This document shows positions 1 through 6,615 of a stretch of DNA of 8,760 nucleotides, piece by piece. Each line of letters starts with the position of its first letter. The stretch's first letter is position 1. A model generated the notes under the pieces. The model was not told where the DNA came from, ran no database searches, and was given only the letters and a program-made list of their open reading frames with translations. The stretch lies in assembly GCA_021788515.1 (NCBI GenBank), contig JAJYKN010000026.1, forward strand, positions 1 through 8,760. Reading direction: 5' to 3'. The stretch is from Nitrospirota bacterium. GTDB lineage: Bacteria; Nitrospirota; UBA9217. A program made the translations under genes and the position numbers.

Positions 1-372
1 CCTGCTCCTGTTGTGCCCGTACCAACGAATGAAGGGAGCCCGGGATCTCCGGTTCCTCTTTCTCTCGACACACCAATAACCGGACAGGTGGCGCATAGCG
101 GTACGAGTTTTTATGCAGTAAGCGGCCTGACTGTGGGGACTCGTTACACCGTCAGCATCTTGGGGCTCACGGGCAACGCGAACCTGACCGTGTTCGGCAG
201 CGACAACCTGTTCTCCACGCAGGCGAGCTGCCTTATCAAGAATACGGAGTTCATCGGCACAACACCTGAAGACTGCACCCTGGTTGCATCGGCCGGCACG
301 CTGTATTTCACGGTGGCCGCCAATACCACGAGCGGTGTTGCCTATATCAATCTTGTTGAACCAGGACCATAG
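1..372 (+). CDS. C-terminal fragment of a secreted protein with a PPC-like beta-sandwich domain (5' end outside window)
   Basis: The reading frame is open from base 1 to the TAA-type end at the TAG stop (370-372) and shows 123 codons, so the true start lies upstream. The fragment opens with a Pro/Ser/Gly-rich linker (visible residues 1-20), followed by a Thr/Ser/Gly/Val-rich region (about 21-120) with alternating hydrophobic residues. This resembles bacterial pre-peptidase C-terminal (PPC) domains: a 'tpitGqv..sGts.Y.v.gLt.G..YtvsilgltgnanLtVfg' pattern, then 'gtlyftVaa.ts...Y.l.v' strands. Two cysteines (visible residues 77 and 92) bracket the loop and could form a disulfide, as expected for an exported protein. 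PPC domains usually occur as C-terminal accessory or repeated modules of secreted or surface proteins. Nothing catalytic is visible here, so the function of the whole protein cannot be given. The domain call rests on fold-like pattern only. Confidence 0.6.
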   Translation, partial: PAPVVPVPTNEGSPGSPVPLSLDTPITGQVAHSGTSFYAVSGLTVGTRYTVSILGLTGNANLTVFGSDNLFSTQASCLIKNTEFIGTTPEDCTLVASAGTLYFTVAANTTSGVAYINLVEPGP

Positions 373-450
373 AGACCAACGAGAGGAAGGGAAAGGCTTC
401 TCAAAAAAACCGTTCGAACTGTTAATCAAGATAGATTCGCAAAAAGTCTA

Positions 451-540
451 TTTTAGCCACAGAGGTCACCGAGGACTCAGAGAAAACGTTTTATTTATTA
501 AAGTCTTACTCTGTGCTCTCTGTGTGCTCTGTGGCAAATC
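451..540. repeat. Imperfect inverted repeat of the dispersed 'GCCACAGAGG...' type
   Basis: Left arm 456-482 begins GCCACAGAG; right arm 509-535 ends CTCTGTGGC. The 27-nt arms pair at 21 of 27 positions by my hand count, with an A/T-rich 26-nt centre (483-508). Both arms are made of a loose CACAGAG-like periodicity, and short A/T tracts flank them outside. Elements of this appearance occur between genes in many copies in Desulfobacterota and Nitrospirota genomes (recollection, not searched). It lies between the converging ends of the PPC gene and the rlpA-like gene, so as RNA the hairpin could act as a two-way terminator. No protein is encoded by it. Confidence 0.7.
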
Positions 541-559
541 CTGACTTCTTACGGTTTCA

Positions 560-1312
560 TCAATCAAGCGACACGGCGAAACTTCCGGAATAGCCGCGAT
601 CGGAAAAATTCTTCTCAGCGCTGTCCGCGGCCTTTAAGGAAAAATACTTGCCCGCGTAAACCCGGTAGAAATTGCTCCCATTTACATTCGTCAGGTGCAC
701 TTCGGAGAATCCGAAACGCTTTTTCATCTCATCTGCCAGGCGATGGGCATTATTGTAGTCTTTGAATGATCCGATTTGGACCGTATAGGTGCCCGTGTCG
801 TAATTTTCAGGCTCCCTGTACGTGTCTTTGCCCGGCACACGGTATCCCAGGGCCTCGATCCGGACCGGTGCCGTGCCGACGATGTCCACACCGAGCTTCT
901 TCGCCGCTGCATTGGAAAGGTCGATGATCCTCCCCTTGACAAAGGGACCGCGGTCGTTGATCCGAACGATTGCTTCACGTCCGTTACTCGTATTTCTGAC
1001 CTTGACGAACACGCCGAGCGGCAGCGTCTTGTGCGCAGCCGTCATGGCGTGCATATCATAGATCTCGCCGTTACTCGTCCTTTTTCCGTGAAAGTCCTTC
1101 CCATACCAGCTCGCAATGCCGGTCTGAACAAAGCCGTCAGACGACGCCAGCGGCTCGTAGCGCTGCCCGTTAACAACATAGGGCTTTTGCGAAGCTCGCG
1201 TCTTATACCCCGGAGAGACCATCGGCGACGGAGTCCTTTTCGGCGCACAGGCCGCTGCCAGAATAATGCAACAGGCGAGACAAAAAATCTTTTTGAACGC
1301 TCCGGCCATCAT
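560..1312 (-). CDS. rlpA: RlpA-family lipoprotein: DPBB (lytic transglycosylase) domain plus SPOR domain
   Basis: This 250-residue protein carries a lipoprotein signal: a short basic start (KK at 7-8), a hydrophobic stretch 9-21 and a lipobox-like LAAAC with Cys22 as the probable lipidated residue. Residues about 61-158 form the RlpA double-psi beta-barrel, with the family signatures GIASWYG, FHGKRTSNGE, TAAHKTLPLG and VRINDRGPF. Glu83, His94 and Asp120 sit where the catalytic and active-site residues of characterised RlpA lie. Residues about 175-250 form a SPOR domain (YTVQIGSF ... FYRVYAGKY), which binds denuded septal glycan. RlpA of Pseudomonas aeruginosa cleaves naked peptidoglycan strands during daughter-cell separation. 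This copy is shorter than E. coli RlpA (about 360 aa) because the linker between the two domains is short. The ATG at 1312 is supported by an AGGG element 5 nt upstream (1318-1321); a second ATG follows immediately. It is transcribed alone, divergent from the Dabb gene. Confidence 0.93.
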   Translation of the reverse strand: MMAGAFKKIFCLACCIILAAACAPKRTPSPMVSPGYKTRASQKPYVVNGQRYEPLASSDGFVQTGIASWYGKDFHGKRTSNGEIYDMHAMTAAHKTLPLGVFVKVRNTSNGREAIVRINDRGPFVKGRIIDLSNAAAKKLGVDIVGTAPVRIEALGYRVPGKDTYREPENYDTGTYTVQIGSFKDYNNAHRLADEMKKRFGFSEVHLTNVNGSNFYRVYAGKYFSLKAADSAEKNFSDRGYSGSFAVSLD

Positions 1313-1456
1313 GCTTGCCCTTTTATTCTTCCCCGTGTATGATCATAGTGACAGCACCGTTCGAACATCCCGGAATGGCTGCTATCATACAAAGTATTGA
1401 AGAGGAGAGCAACAGAAAAAATCTGGGAAGCAATCCGTACGAAGGAGAGACACGAC
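1313..1456. promoter_or_regulatory. Divergent intergenic region, rlpA-like / Dabb, with a candidate promoter and dyads
   Basis: This 144-bp region must carry the promoters of two divergent genes. On the plus strand TTGCCC (1315-1320) and TATGAT (1338-1343) are 17 bp apart, a plausible but weak sigma-70-like pair for the Dabb/ACT-MBL unit. It would leave a leader of about 100 nt. The TATGAT is half of a perfect palindrome TATGATCATA (1338-1347), so a -10-like TATGAT also reads on the minus strand (1347-1342) towards rlpA, though without a good -35. TGTATGAT (1336-1343) is repeated inverted as ATCATACA (1384-1391). None of this is proof of regulation; these are sequence matches only. Confidence 0.3.
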
Positions 1457-1762
1457 ATGATCAAGCATATTGTTCTGTGGAAGCTCAAGGAAGTCTCGGA
1501 GTGCGGGGACCGGCTCCAGAATGCAAGAAAGATGAAGCATGATCTCGAAGCGTTGAAAGCCGTCATCCCGCAGATCAGGCACATCGAAGTGGGCTTGAAC
1601 AGCATCCCCTCCGACGGGTCCTACGACGTTGCGCTCTATTCCGAGTTCGAAAGCGAAAAGGACCTCGACATCTACCAAAAGCACCCCGAACATCTTAAGG
1701 TCGCCGAGTTCGTCGGCAAGGTACGGGAGCGAAGGGTAGTTGTTGATTATCACGTTGGCTAG
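1457..1762 (+). CDS. Dabb (stress-responsive A/B barrel) domain protein
   Basis: This is a 101-residue protein that consists of a single Dabb domain, close to the usual family size. Signatures are the N-terminal strand MIKHIVLWKLK, the middle VGLNS strand, the SYDVALYSEFES strand followed by LDIYQKHPEH, and the C-terminal strand RRVVVDYHVG. Dabb proteins are small dimeric alpha+beta barrels. The family includes plant stress-induced proteins, plant olivetolic acid cyclase and many bacterial proteins of unknown role, so the family does not fix a function. The ATG at 1457 is chosen because AGGAGA (1443-1448) lies 8 nt upstream and because the domain starts right at this Met. The frame is open further 5' (to about 1397), but that extension has no family similarity. 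The stop is 14 bp before the ACT-MBL gene, which suggests one transcript. Confidence 0.88.
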   Translation: MIKHIVLWKLKEVSECGDRLQNARKMKHDLEALKAVIPQIRHIEVGLNSIPSDGSYDVALYSEFESEKDLDIYQKHPEHLKVAEFVGKVRERRVVVDYHVG

Positions 1763-1776
1763 CGTGGTGAAGTGAC

Positions 1777-3384
1777 ATGACCCAACCGCCTGTTACCGTG
1801 TACCGCCAGATCTCACCGCCTGCCACAAACGACCAAAGAACAATCCTGGCAAAATTCCGCATATCCCTGCCGGACCGGCCGGGTTCGCTCGCGGGGTTTG
1901 CCTCGATCATCGCGCAGGCGGATGGAAATGTTTCCTTCTTTCACTATGACCGGGCTCTTGACAGCAGCCGCGTTGCCGTCGAAATCCAGCTTTCCGATGA
2001 GAGCCGTCTCACGTCACTTTTGAACGCTCTCCGGGAAAAACAGTATGCGATCGATCAATCGCAGAACGCGCAAGACGACCTGATGGTCACCGCCGCGGCC
2101 AGCGTCCTGGAGATCAAGGTCCGGCTTGCGAACAAGCCGGGGACCCTTGCGGCCTTTGCCCGGCTGCTTGCCAAGCATAACGCCAACGTGATCTACATGC
2201 TCTATGACGAAGACATCGACCCTGAATCCGCCGACATCGCCATGGCCACTGCCGATTCGCAGGAAATCAACTCCCTGCTGCAGGCCACCAATGAGCACGG
2301 GTACCACTATCGCGTGCTCTACCGCGGCAGCAACGAGCAGGAAGCGACGAACATAATCTGTCTGAAGCTTATCGAGAAGTTTTTTCTCCGGTTGAAGAAG
2401 ATCCTCCCTTCGAGCGGCGTGGAAGAGATCAAATCGCTGGTCGAATCATCGCGGGACCTGCAGCAGGACCTCACACAATTCGCAACCGAGGCGGGAAACA
2501 ATCTCGAAGCCGGCGACGTGTTCGAGACCGTACTCACCTTTGCCTCGCAATCACGAAGCAGGACCGGAGAAAAGTTCTCCGTGACGGAGATGAAGCCGCT
2601 TCGTTTTCATGACCAGGTGGATCTTTTTGGTTTTCGACTGCCCACGAGCGAAAACATCTATCTCTTCCGCCATCACGACGAACTGACCATGATAGACGCC
2701 GGCCACGGAATCTATTATTCCGACATCAAGCGCCTGCTCCTGTCGCACGGCATGGACCCGGGGAGAGTAAAAAGGATTTACGTCACCCATCCCGATACGG
2801 ACCACGTGGGAACTGCGGGCTATTTTGAGGAAGAATTCGGAACCGAGATTTTCCTGCATAGCGGAAGCGCCGACGTGATCGCCAACCTGAACAGGGCCCA
2901 TGGTGCAACCGGAAGCCTGCTGAATCTGAACAAGTACTACACCCGGCTGTCGAGCAGGTTTACGGAATGCCGCTTTCCGAGCCATCCCCGCTACTTTTCC
3001 GCAGCAACAACAAAGAGCATCAACGGTTTCCGGATCATCGACGCTTTACCTATCGGGCCCCTTGTTTTCGATGTTCTGGAAAGTCTCGGCGGACACACGC
3101 CCGGTCTGGTCTTTTTCCTGAACCAGGAGCTCGGCCTGCTTTTTACTTCTGATTTTCTCCTGAACGTGAAAAGTCTGACACCCGAAGACAAGGCACACCT
3201 CGGCATCTACCGCTATTTGCTGACCAACCCGAACAGGGATTCAAGAATCTATAAGGAAGAAACTGCAGCACTGCGGAACATCATGCTCAACCTGGATGGA
3301 GAATTAAAGAAGAGGGGCGGCAGTGCATTGATTTTCCCCGGTCATGGAGATTACTATCCTGCCGAAGAATTGAAAGAGAAATGA
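1777..3384 (+). CDS. Two ACT domains fused to a metallo-beta-lactamase-fold hydrolase
   Basis: This is a 535-residue soluble protein with no signal peptide. Residues about 23-92 and 110-183 are two ACT domains, each with the ligand-binding turn (DRPGSL near 33-38, NKPGTL near 119-124). Residues about 190-270 are a charged helical linker. The rest is an MBL-fold domain: THPDTDH at 337-343 (H338, D340, D342, H343), GGH at 438-440 (H440), SD at 458-459 (D459) and PGHG at 521-524 (H523). A full set of metal-ligand positions is therefore present, but the usual HxHxDH motif reads HxDxDH, with Asp340 in place of the second His. ACT domains typically bind amino acids or other small metabolites and control an attached enzyme, so an allosterically controlled hydrolase or oxidoreductase is a reasonable inference. 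The substrate is unknown. The ATG at 1777 has only a weak upstream GGTGAAG-like element (1766-1772). It is probably translated from the Dabb mRNA. Domain calls are firm; function is open. Confidence 0.88.
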   Translation: MTQPPVTVYRQISPPATNDQRTILAKFRISLPDRPGSLAGFASIIAQADGNVSFFHYDRALDSSRVAVEIQLSDESRLTSLLNALREKQYAIDQSQNAQDDLMVTAAASVLEIKVRLANKPGTLAAFARLLAKHNANVIYMLYDEDIDPESADIAMATADSQEINSLLQATNEHGYHYRVLYRGSNEQEATNIICLKLIEKFFLRLKKILPSSGVEEIKSLVESSRDLQQDLTQFATEAGNNLEAGDVFETVLTFASQSRSRTGEKFSVTEMKPLRFHDQVDLFGFRLPTSENIYLFRHHDELTMIDAGHGIYYSDIKRLLLSHGMDPGRVKRIYVTHPDTDHVGTAGYFEEEFGTEIFLHSGSADVIANLNRAHGATGSLLNLNKYYTRLSSRFTECRFPSHPRYFSAATTKSINGFRIIDALPIGPLVFDVLESLGGHTPGLVFFLNQELGLLFTSDFLLNVKSLTPEDKAHLGIYRYLLTNPNRDSRIYKEETAALRNIMLNLDGELKKRGGSALIFPGHGDYYPAEELKEK

Positions 3385-3421
3385 TGGTGCTGACCTGGTC
3401 TCTGCAGTTAATTTCTCAAAA

Positions 3422-4363
3422 TCAGATTAATTTGATCCCGTCGCTGTAATGGTCCGCCCCCGGATGGATCCTGTCGATAAGATCGCGGGAAAATATCCGT
3501 TCCTCGGGGACCTCCGCCTGGATATAACCAAGCTTTTTCAGGACCGGAACGAACTTCATGGTCGAGGCGATATATTCATCCGAAAGTCTTGCGCAGTATT
3601 TCGGCGAAACCTTGAGCGTGTCCAGGACAAAGTCCTTATCAACCACGCTGACGAAATCGGCGATGACCTGCGCAGCCTTGGCCGGCTCATTTCTCATGAA
3701 GGCCGTGGCCTCTTCGTGCAGAATCAGAAACTTCTCCACCACTACCCGTTCCCTTTGCAAAAATTCAGCATCCGCCACAATCCCGTAGCTCGGATTGTTC
3801 GGCCAGAGTTTCGATGCGGGAAAGAGCACCTTTCCGCCTGCAAAACGATTGATCGCAATTGCCAGGGCGGGCGTACCCACCGCAGCAGCCACCTCGTCCG
3901 CAACCACGGCCTCGGTAACGAGGTCCGCCCAGGGAAAGTTCTTGATCTCGATCTCCTGCTTAAGACCAGCCTGTTCGATGCAGTCCTTTAAGATGACATC
4001 GTGAATGGACCCCGTGCCCGGAACGCCGATTGTGCGGCCCCGAAATTGTTCCAAGACAGCCCTGATATCCTTGATCGCGGGAAAACCGCTCCACTGCGAC
4101 TTCCCCGCCATGACCGTGCCTTCCATATGACCGCCGGCAACGCACAGGACGTTGATGCCCCGGCTTATACCGATGATCGCAGGCGGCAGTCCGATGTAGG
4201 CAAGATCGAGCTCGCGCCGCTCGAAGGCCTTCATGATCGCCGGCCCTGTTCCCATCAGCCTCCATTCAACCTCGGCTCCAAGCCGCGCATCAGCTCTTTC
4301 CTGGGCCATGAGCAGGATAGCAGTGTGGTAAAAGGTCGAGAGATGCCCGATCCTGATTTTCAT
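3422..4363 (-). CDS. Solo NMT1/SsuA-type periplasmic-binding-fold protein without signal peptide
   Basis: This 313-residue protein resembles substrate-binding proteins of the nitrate/sulfonate/taurine class (NMT1/THI5-like fold). It has an N-terminal strand MKIRIGHL, then an AFERRELDLAYIGLPPAI segment (46-63) typical of the 'number-of-copies/D-x-A' region, FRGRTIGVPGTGS (107-119) at the second lobe, and DEVAAAVGTPALA (156-168) near the hinge. The C-terminal part is helical. No signal peptide or lipobox precedes the fold, and no permease or ATPase gene lies nearby, which is unusual for a transporter component. Alternatives are a cytoplasmic binding or sensory protein, or an enzyme on this fold, as in the MqnA/MqnD and THI5 groups; it does not show the Cys-rich THI5 motif. 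I chose the ATG at 4363 with GAAAGAG about 9 nt upstream. An in-frame TTG at 4387 would add eight residues (MEQKEHQA) that match nothing. A strong promoter lies just upstream. The gene is convergent with the ACT-MBL gene and divergent from the kinase. Confidence 0.8.
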   Translation of the reverse strand: MKIRIGHLSTFYHTAILLMAQERADARLGAEVEWRLMGTGPAIMKAFERRELDLAYIGLPPAIIGISRGINVLCVAGGHMEGTVMAGKSQWSGFPAIKDIRAVLEQFRGRTIGVPGTGSIHDVILKDCIEQAGLKQEIEIKNFPWADLVTEAVVADEVAAAVGTPALAIAINRFAGGKVLFPASKLWPNNPSYGIVADAEFLQRERVVVEKFLILHEEATAFMRNEPAKAAQVIADFVSVVDKDFVLDTLKVSPKYCARLSDEYIASTMKFVPVLKKLGYIQAEVPEERIFSRDLIDRIHPGADHYSDGIKLI

Positions 4364-4395
4364 CGCTTGATGCTCTTTCTGTTCCAAGGATACAG

Positions 4396-4405
4396 GTTCA
4401 TGAAC
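4396..4405. promoter_or_regulatory. Palindrome GTTCATGAAC at the predicted transcription start (possible operator)
   Basis: A perfect 10-bp palindrome begins 2 bp downstream of the -10 element of the binding-protein promoter, so it would cover the start point. This is a common place for a repressor site. No regulator is assigned and a chance palindrome cannot be excluded. Confidence 0.3.
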
Positions 4406-4407
4406 TT

Positions 4408-4436
4408 ATAATAGTCGCCGTCTTTGCCATAGTCAA
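4408..4436 (-). promoter_or_regulatory. Sigma-70-like promoter for the solo binding-protein gene
   Basis: Read on the minus strand, TTGACT (4436-4431) and TATTAT (4413-4408) are each five of six matches to the -35 and -10 consensus, with the optimal 17-bp spacer. Initiation would fall near 4401, giving a leader of about 38 nt to the ATG at 4363. This is the best promoter match found by eye in the window. Confidence 0.6.
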
Positions 4437-4496
4437 GTCCTGTCACAAGAAGAAAACGTCGTCTTTACCTTTCATTCCGCAATCATCAATCTGCTT

Positions 4497-4530
4497 GCAC
4501 CCAGCGCTCACGAGCGCCTAGCGCGAGTGC
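4497..4530. repeat. GC-rich nested dyad upstream of the histidine kinase gene
   Basis: GCGCTC (4504-4509) and GAGCGC (4512-4517) form a tight inverted repeat. An alternative outer pairing joins GCACCCAGCGCT (4497-4508) with AGCGCGAGTGC (4520-4530), with one bulge and one mismatch. The two structures exclude each other in part. It lies about 30 bp upstream of the candidate -35 region and could be a protein-binding site, or simply a GC-rich intergenic hairpin. Confidence 0.35.
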
Positions 4531-4556
4531 AGGGCGAAATCCGCCGGCCTTTCCTG

Positions 4557-4585
4557 TTGCTGGGCCGGAGCGAGTGTGTTAATAT
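4557..4585 (+). promoter_or_regulatory. Weak promoter candidate for the two-component operon
   Basis: TTGCTG (4557-4562) and TAATAT (4580-4585) are 17 bp apart; an overlapping TATAAA at 4583-4588 is a better -10 but at 20-bp spacing. Initiation would fall at about 4592-4596, almost on the kinase ATG (4594), so the mRNA would be nearly leaderless or translation would begin further in. A GC-rich dyad lies upstream (4497-4530). The matches are weak. Confidence 0.25.
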
Positions 4586-4593
4586 AAAATCGT

Positions 4594-6615
4594 ATGAAAA
4601 TCATGCTCGATAAGGACAGTTCAGAGGTGCTGAGGACGCTCGATGTCCTGAGGATGCCCGCTTTTATCGTTGATACCAAATGGACCATCCTCTCCTGCAA
4701 TGATCACGTCGGCGCCGTCTTCGAATATGGCCGGGCCGAAGTCATCGGCAGGAACCTTGAAAAATTCATATCCCTTGACAGCATCTTCCGGGAGCGCGGC
4801 AATGCAGGCTTTTCCTCTCTTTTCGATGCTGTCCGCGAAGGAGAATCAACGGCCCTTCGCGCGTTCTGTTTCAGGAAAAACGGCGGCCCGCTGGCGTTGC
4901 CGATCGCCGTCATTCCGCCCAGGCAGCATCGACCCGACCGGATGATCATCGTTGTCCGCGACGCTCCGGGGCAGCAAGCCGTACCTGCCGACGCCTCCCT
5001 CTCTTCCGACAAAGCGTACCAGGGCGAGTTGATCAACGAACTGAGCAGCATCATCAATTCCAGCCTGAGCATCGGCACCATCTTCCGCATGGTCGTATCG
5101 GAGTTAAGGAAAATCATCGACTACAGCAGGGCGAGCCTGCTCCTGTACAACGACAAGGACAACAACCTTACGATCTTCGCCCTCGACACGGAAATGAAGA
5201 CGGTGATGAAAAAGGGAGTAAAGGCCCCCATCGCGGGAACAAGCGCGGGTTGGGTCGTACGGAACAACAAGCCCTGGATCAGCTACGATCTCAACGACAC
5301 CTCGTTCCCCCTGGACCGGAAGCTCTTGGCCGAAGGCATCCGTTCGACGATCAGCATCCCCCTGTTCCACGACCGCATGCTCGGCGTGTTTAATTTCGAC
5401 AGCACCGAGCCCTCCCAGTACACGGAAAAAGACCTCGAGATCCTCCTGCCGGTGGCCAAACACATCGCCGTCGCCCTCGAGAACGCCCTGTTGTTCGAAG
5501 AGATCTCAAAGGAAAAAAAGGAATGGGAGAGGACCTTCGACGCCATCACCGACATGGTCTGGATCGAGGACGGAAGGCAAAAGGTGATCCGCGCGAACCA
5601 CGCCCTCATGGGAAGGACCGGCTTTTCCAAGGCGGAAATCAATGACAAGCTCTGCACGGAACTCCTCGAGAAGATCGGCATCACCGTGACCGGGACCTGC
5701 CTCTGCTCTGAAACGCTCTCGTGCAAGAGGCCGTCGTTCCAGGAACTGAAAAGCACCAGTGGCAGCATTTTTCATTTCTGGGCCTACCCGCTCATCGATG
5801 AAGAAAACCGGCTCTACGCCATCGTGCACTACTTGAAGGACGTGACGGCCCAGAAGCGGATCGAGCAGCAGCTCATCCGGACGGACAAACTCGCCTCGCT
5901 CGGCACGCTCGTTGCGGGCATAGCCCACGAGATCAACAACCCGCTCGGGATTATCGCCGGCTACTCGGAAGCGCTGATCGACCGGGCCGGCGAAAAGACC
6001 CTGCGCGGAATAAAGGAGTTCGAAGACTTTCCGGAATACCTGAGAACCATCCACAGCGAGATCTTCCGGTGCAAGGGGATCCTGAAGAGCCTGCTCGAAT
6101 TCGCCCGCCCGTCGGGAGGCACCTTCCGCGAGATCGACATCAACGAACTCATCAAGGAGGTTCTCCTCCTGCTCAAACACCGGACCGCGAAACTGCAGCA
6201 CACGATCGAACTCAACCTGGACCGCGACGTCTCCAAGATCTACGCCGATGCCGGAAGCCTCCGCCAGCTGTTGATGAACCTGCTCCTGAACGCCATTTAC
6301 TTTACGCCCGAGGGGGGACGCATCTCCATTAAAACCGAACCGGACAACGGAGCGCCGGAATCGAGGTTCAACGGATGTTCCCACCGGGTACGGCTGTCTC
6401 TGGCGGATACCGGGACCGGCATCCCCGAAGACCTTATTGGCAAGGTCTTCGACCCCTTCTTCACCACGAAGCCCGTTGGGGAAGGGACCGGACTCGGCCT
6501 TACCATCAGCCACAAAATCGTTGAAGAGCACGGCGGCGCCATCGACGTGGAAAGCACGCCGGGCAAAGGCGCGACGTTCATCATCACGCTGCCGTCGATC
6601 ACCTGCAGGGAATGA
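4594..6615 (+). CDS. Soluble PAS-GAF-PAS sensor histidine kinase (NtrB-like transmitter)
   Basis: This is a 673-residue protein with no membrane segment, so it senses in the cytoplasm. The domains in order are a PAS domain (about 14-122), a GAF domain (about 145-300, with the GWVVRNNKPWISYDL segment and SIPLFHDRMLGVFNFDS), a second PAS domain (about 308-418, ending YLKDVTAQKRIEQQL), HisKA (about 428-505) and HATPase_c (about 550-668). The phosphoacceptor is His445 in AGIAHEINNPL. The N box holds Asn566 (LLMNLLLNAIYF), the G1 box is DTGTGIP (605-611), the F box is FDPFFTTKP (619-627) and the G2 box is GEGTGLGL (629-636), so the kinase core is intact. The second PAS domain has four cysteines (354, 369, 371, 377) that could bind metal or report redox state. 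The ATG at 4594 has no clear Shine-Dalgarno; ATG at 4603 is an alternative. The response-regulator gene follows after 48 bp, so a cognate pair is nearly certain. The signal is unknown. Confidence 0.95.
   Translation: MKIMLDKDSSEVLRTLDVLRMPAFIVDTKWTILSCNDHVGAVFEYGRAEVIGRNLEKFISLDSIFRERGNAGFSSLFDAVREGESTALRAFCFRKNGGPLALPIAVIPPRQHRPDRMIIVVRDAPGQQAVPADASLSSDKAYQGELINELSSIINSSLSIGTIFRMVVSELRKIIDYSRASLLLYNDKDNNLTIFALDTEMKTVMKKGVKAPIAGTSAGWVVRNNKPWISYDLNDTSFPLDRKLLAEGIRSTISIPLFHDRMLGVFNFDSTEPSQYTEKDLEILLPVAKHIAVALENALLFEEISKEKKEWERTFDAITDMVWIEDGRQKVIRANHALMGRTGFSKAEINDKLCTELLEKIGITVTGTCLCSETLSCKRPSFQELKSTSGSIFHFWAYPLIDEENRLYAIVHYLKDVTAQKRIEQQLIRTDKLASLGTLVAGIAHEINNPLGIIAGYSEALIDRAGEKTLRGIKEFEDFPEYLRTIHSEIFRCKGILKSLLEFARPSGGTFREIDINELIKEVLLLLKHRTAKLQHTIELNLDRDVSKIYADAGSLRQLLMNLLLNAIYFTPEGGRISIKTEPDNGAPESRFNGCSHRVRLSLADTGTGIPEDLIGKVFDPFFTTKPVGEGTGLGLTISHKIVEEHGGAIDVESTPGKGATFIITLPSITCRE

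Noticed and set aside
284..544. An 86-codon plus-strand frame ending in a Cys/Leu-rich tail
   Set aside because: It overlaps the PPC gene out of frame and its end is simply a translation of the inverted repeat (456-535). No ribosome-binding site or family pattern is present.
776..1342. A 188-codon plus-strand open frame opposite the rlpA-like gene
   Set aside because: The minus-strand frame shows all RlpA and SPOR motifs and a lipobox. The plus-strand translation is Arg-rich and featureless.
1397..1456. A 20-residue N-terminal extension of the Dabb protein
   Set aside because: The Dabb fold starts at the ATG at 1457, which has a good AGGAGA upstream. The extension has no similarity to the family.
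3376..3417. GAGAAAT/ATTTCTC inverted repeat in the convergent gap after the ACT-MBL gene
   Set aside because: A 7-bp A/T-rich stem with a 28-nt loop and no T-run is not convincing as a terminator.
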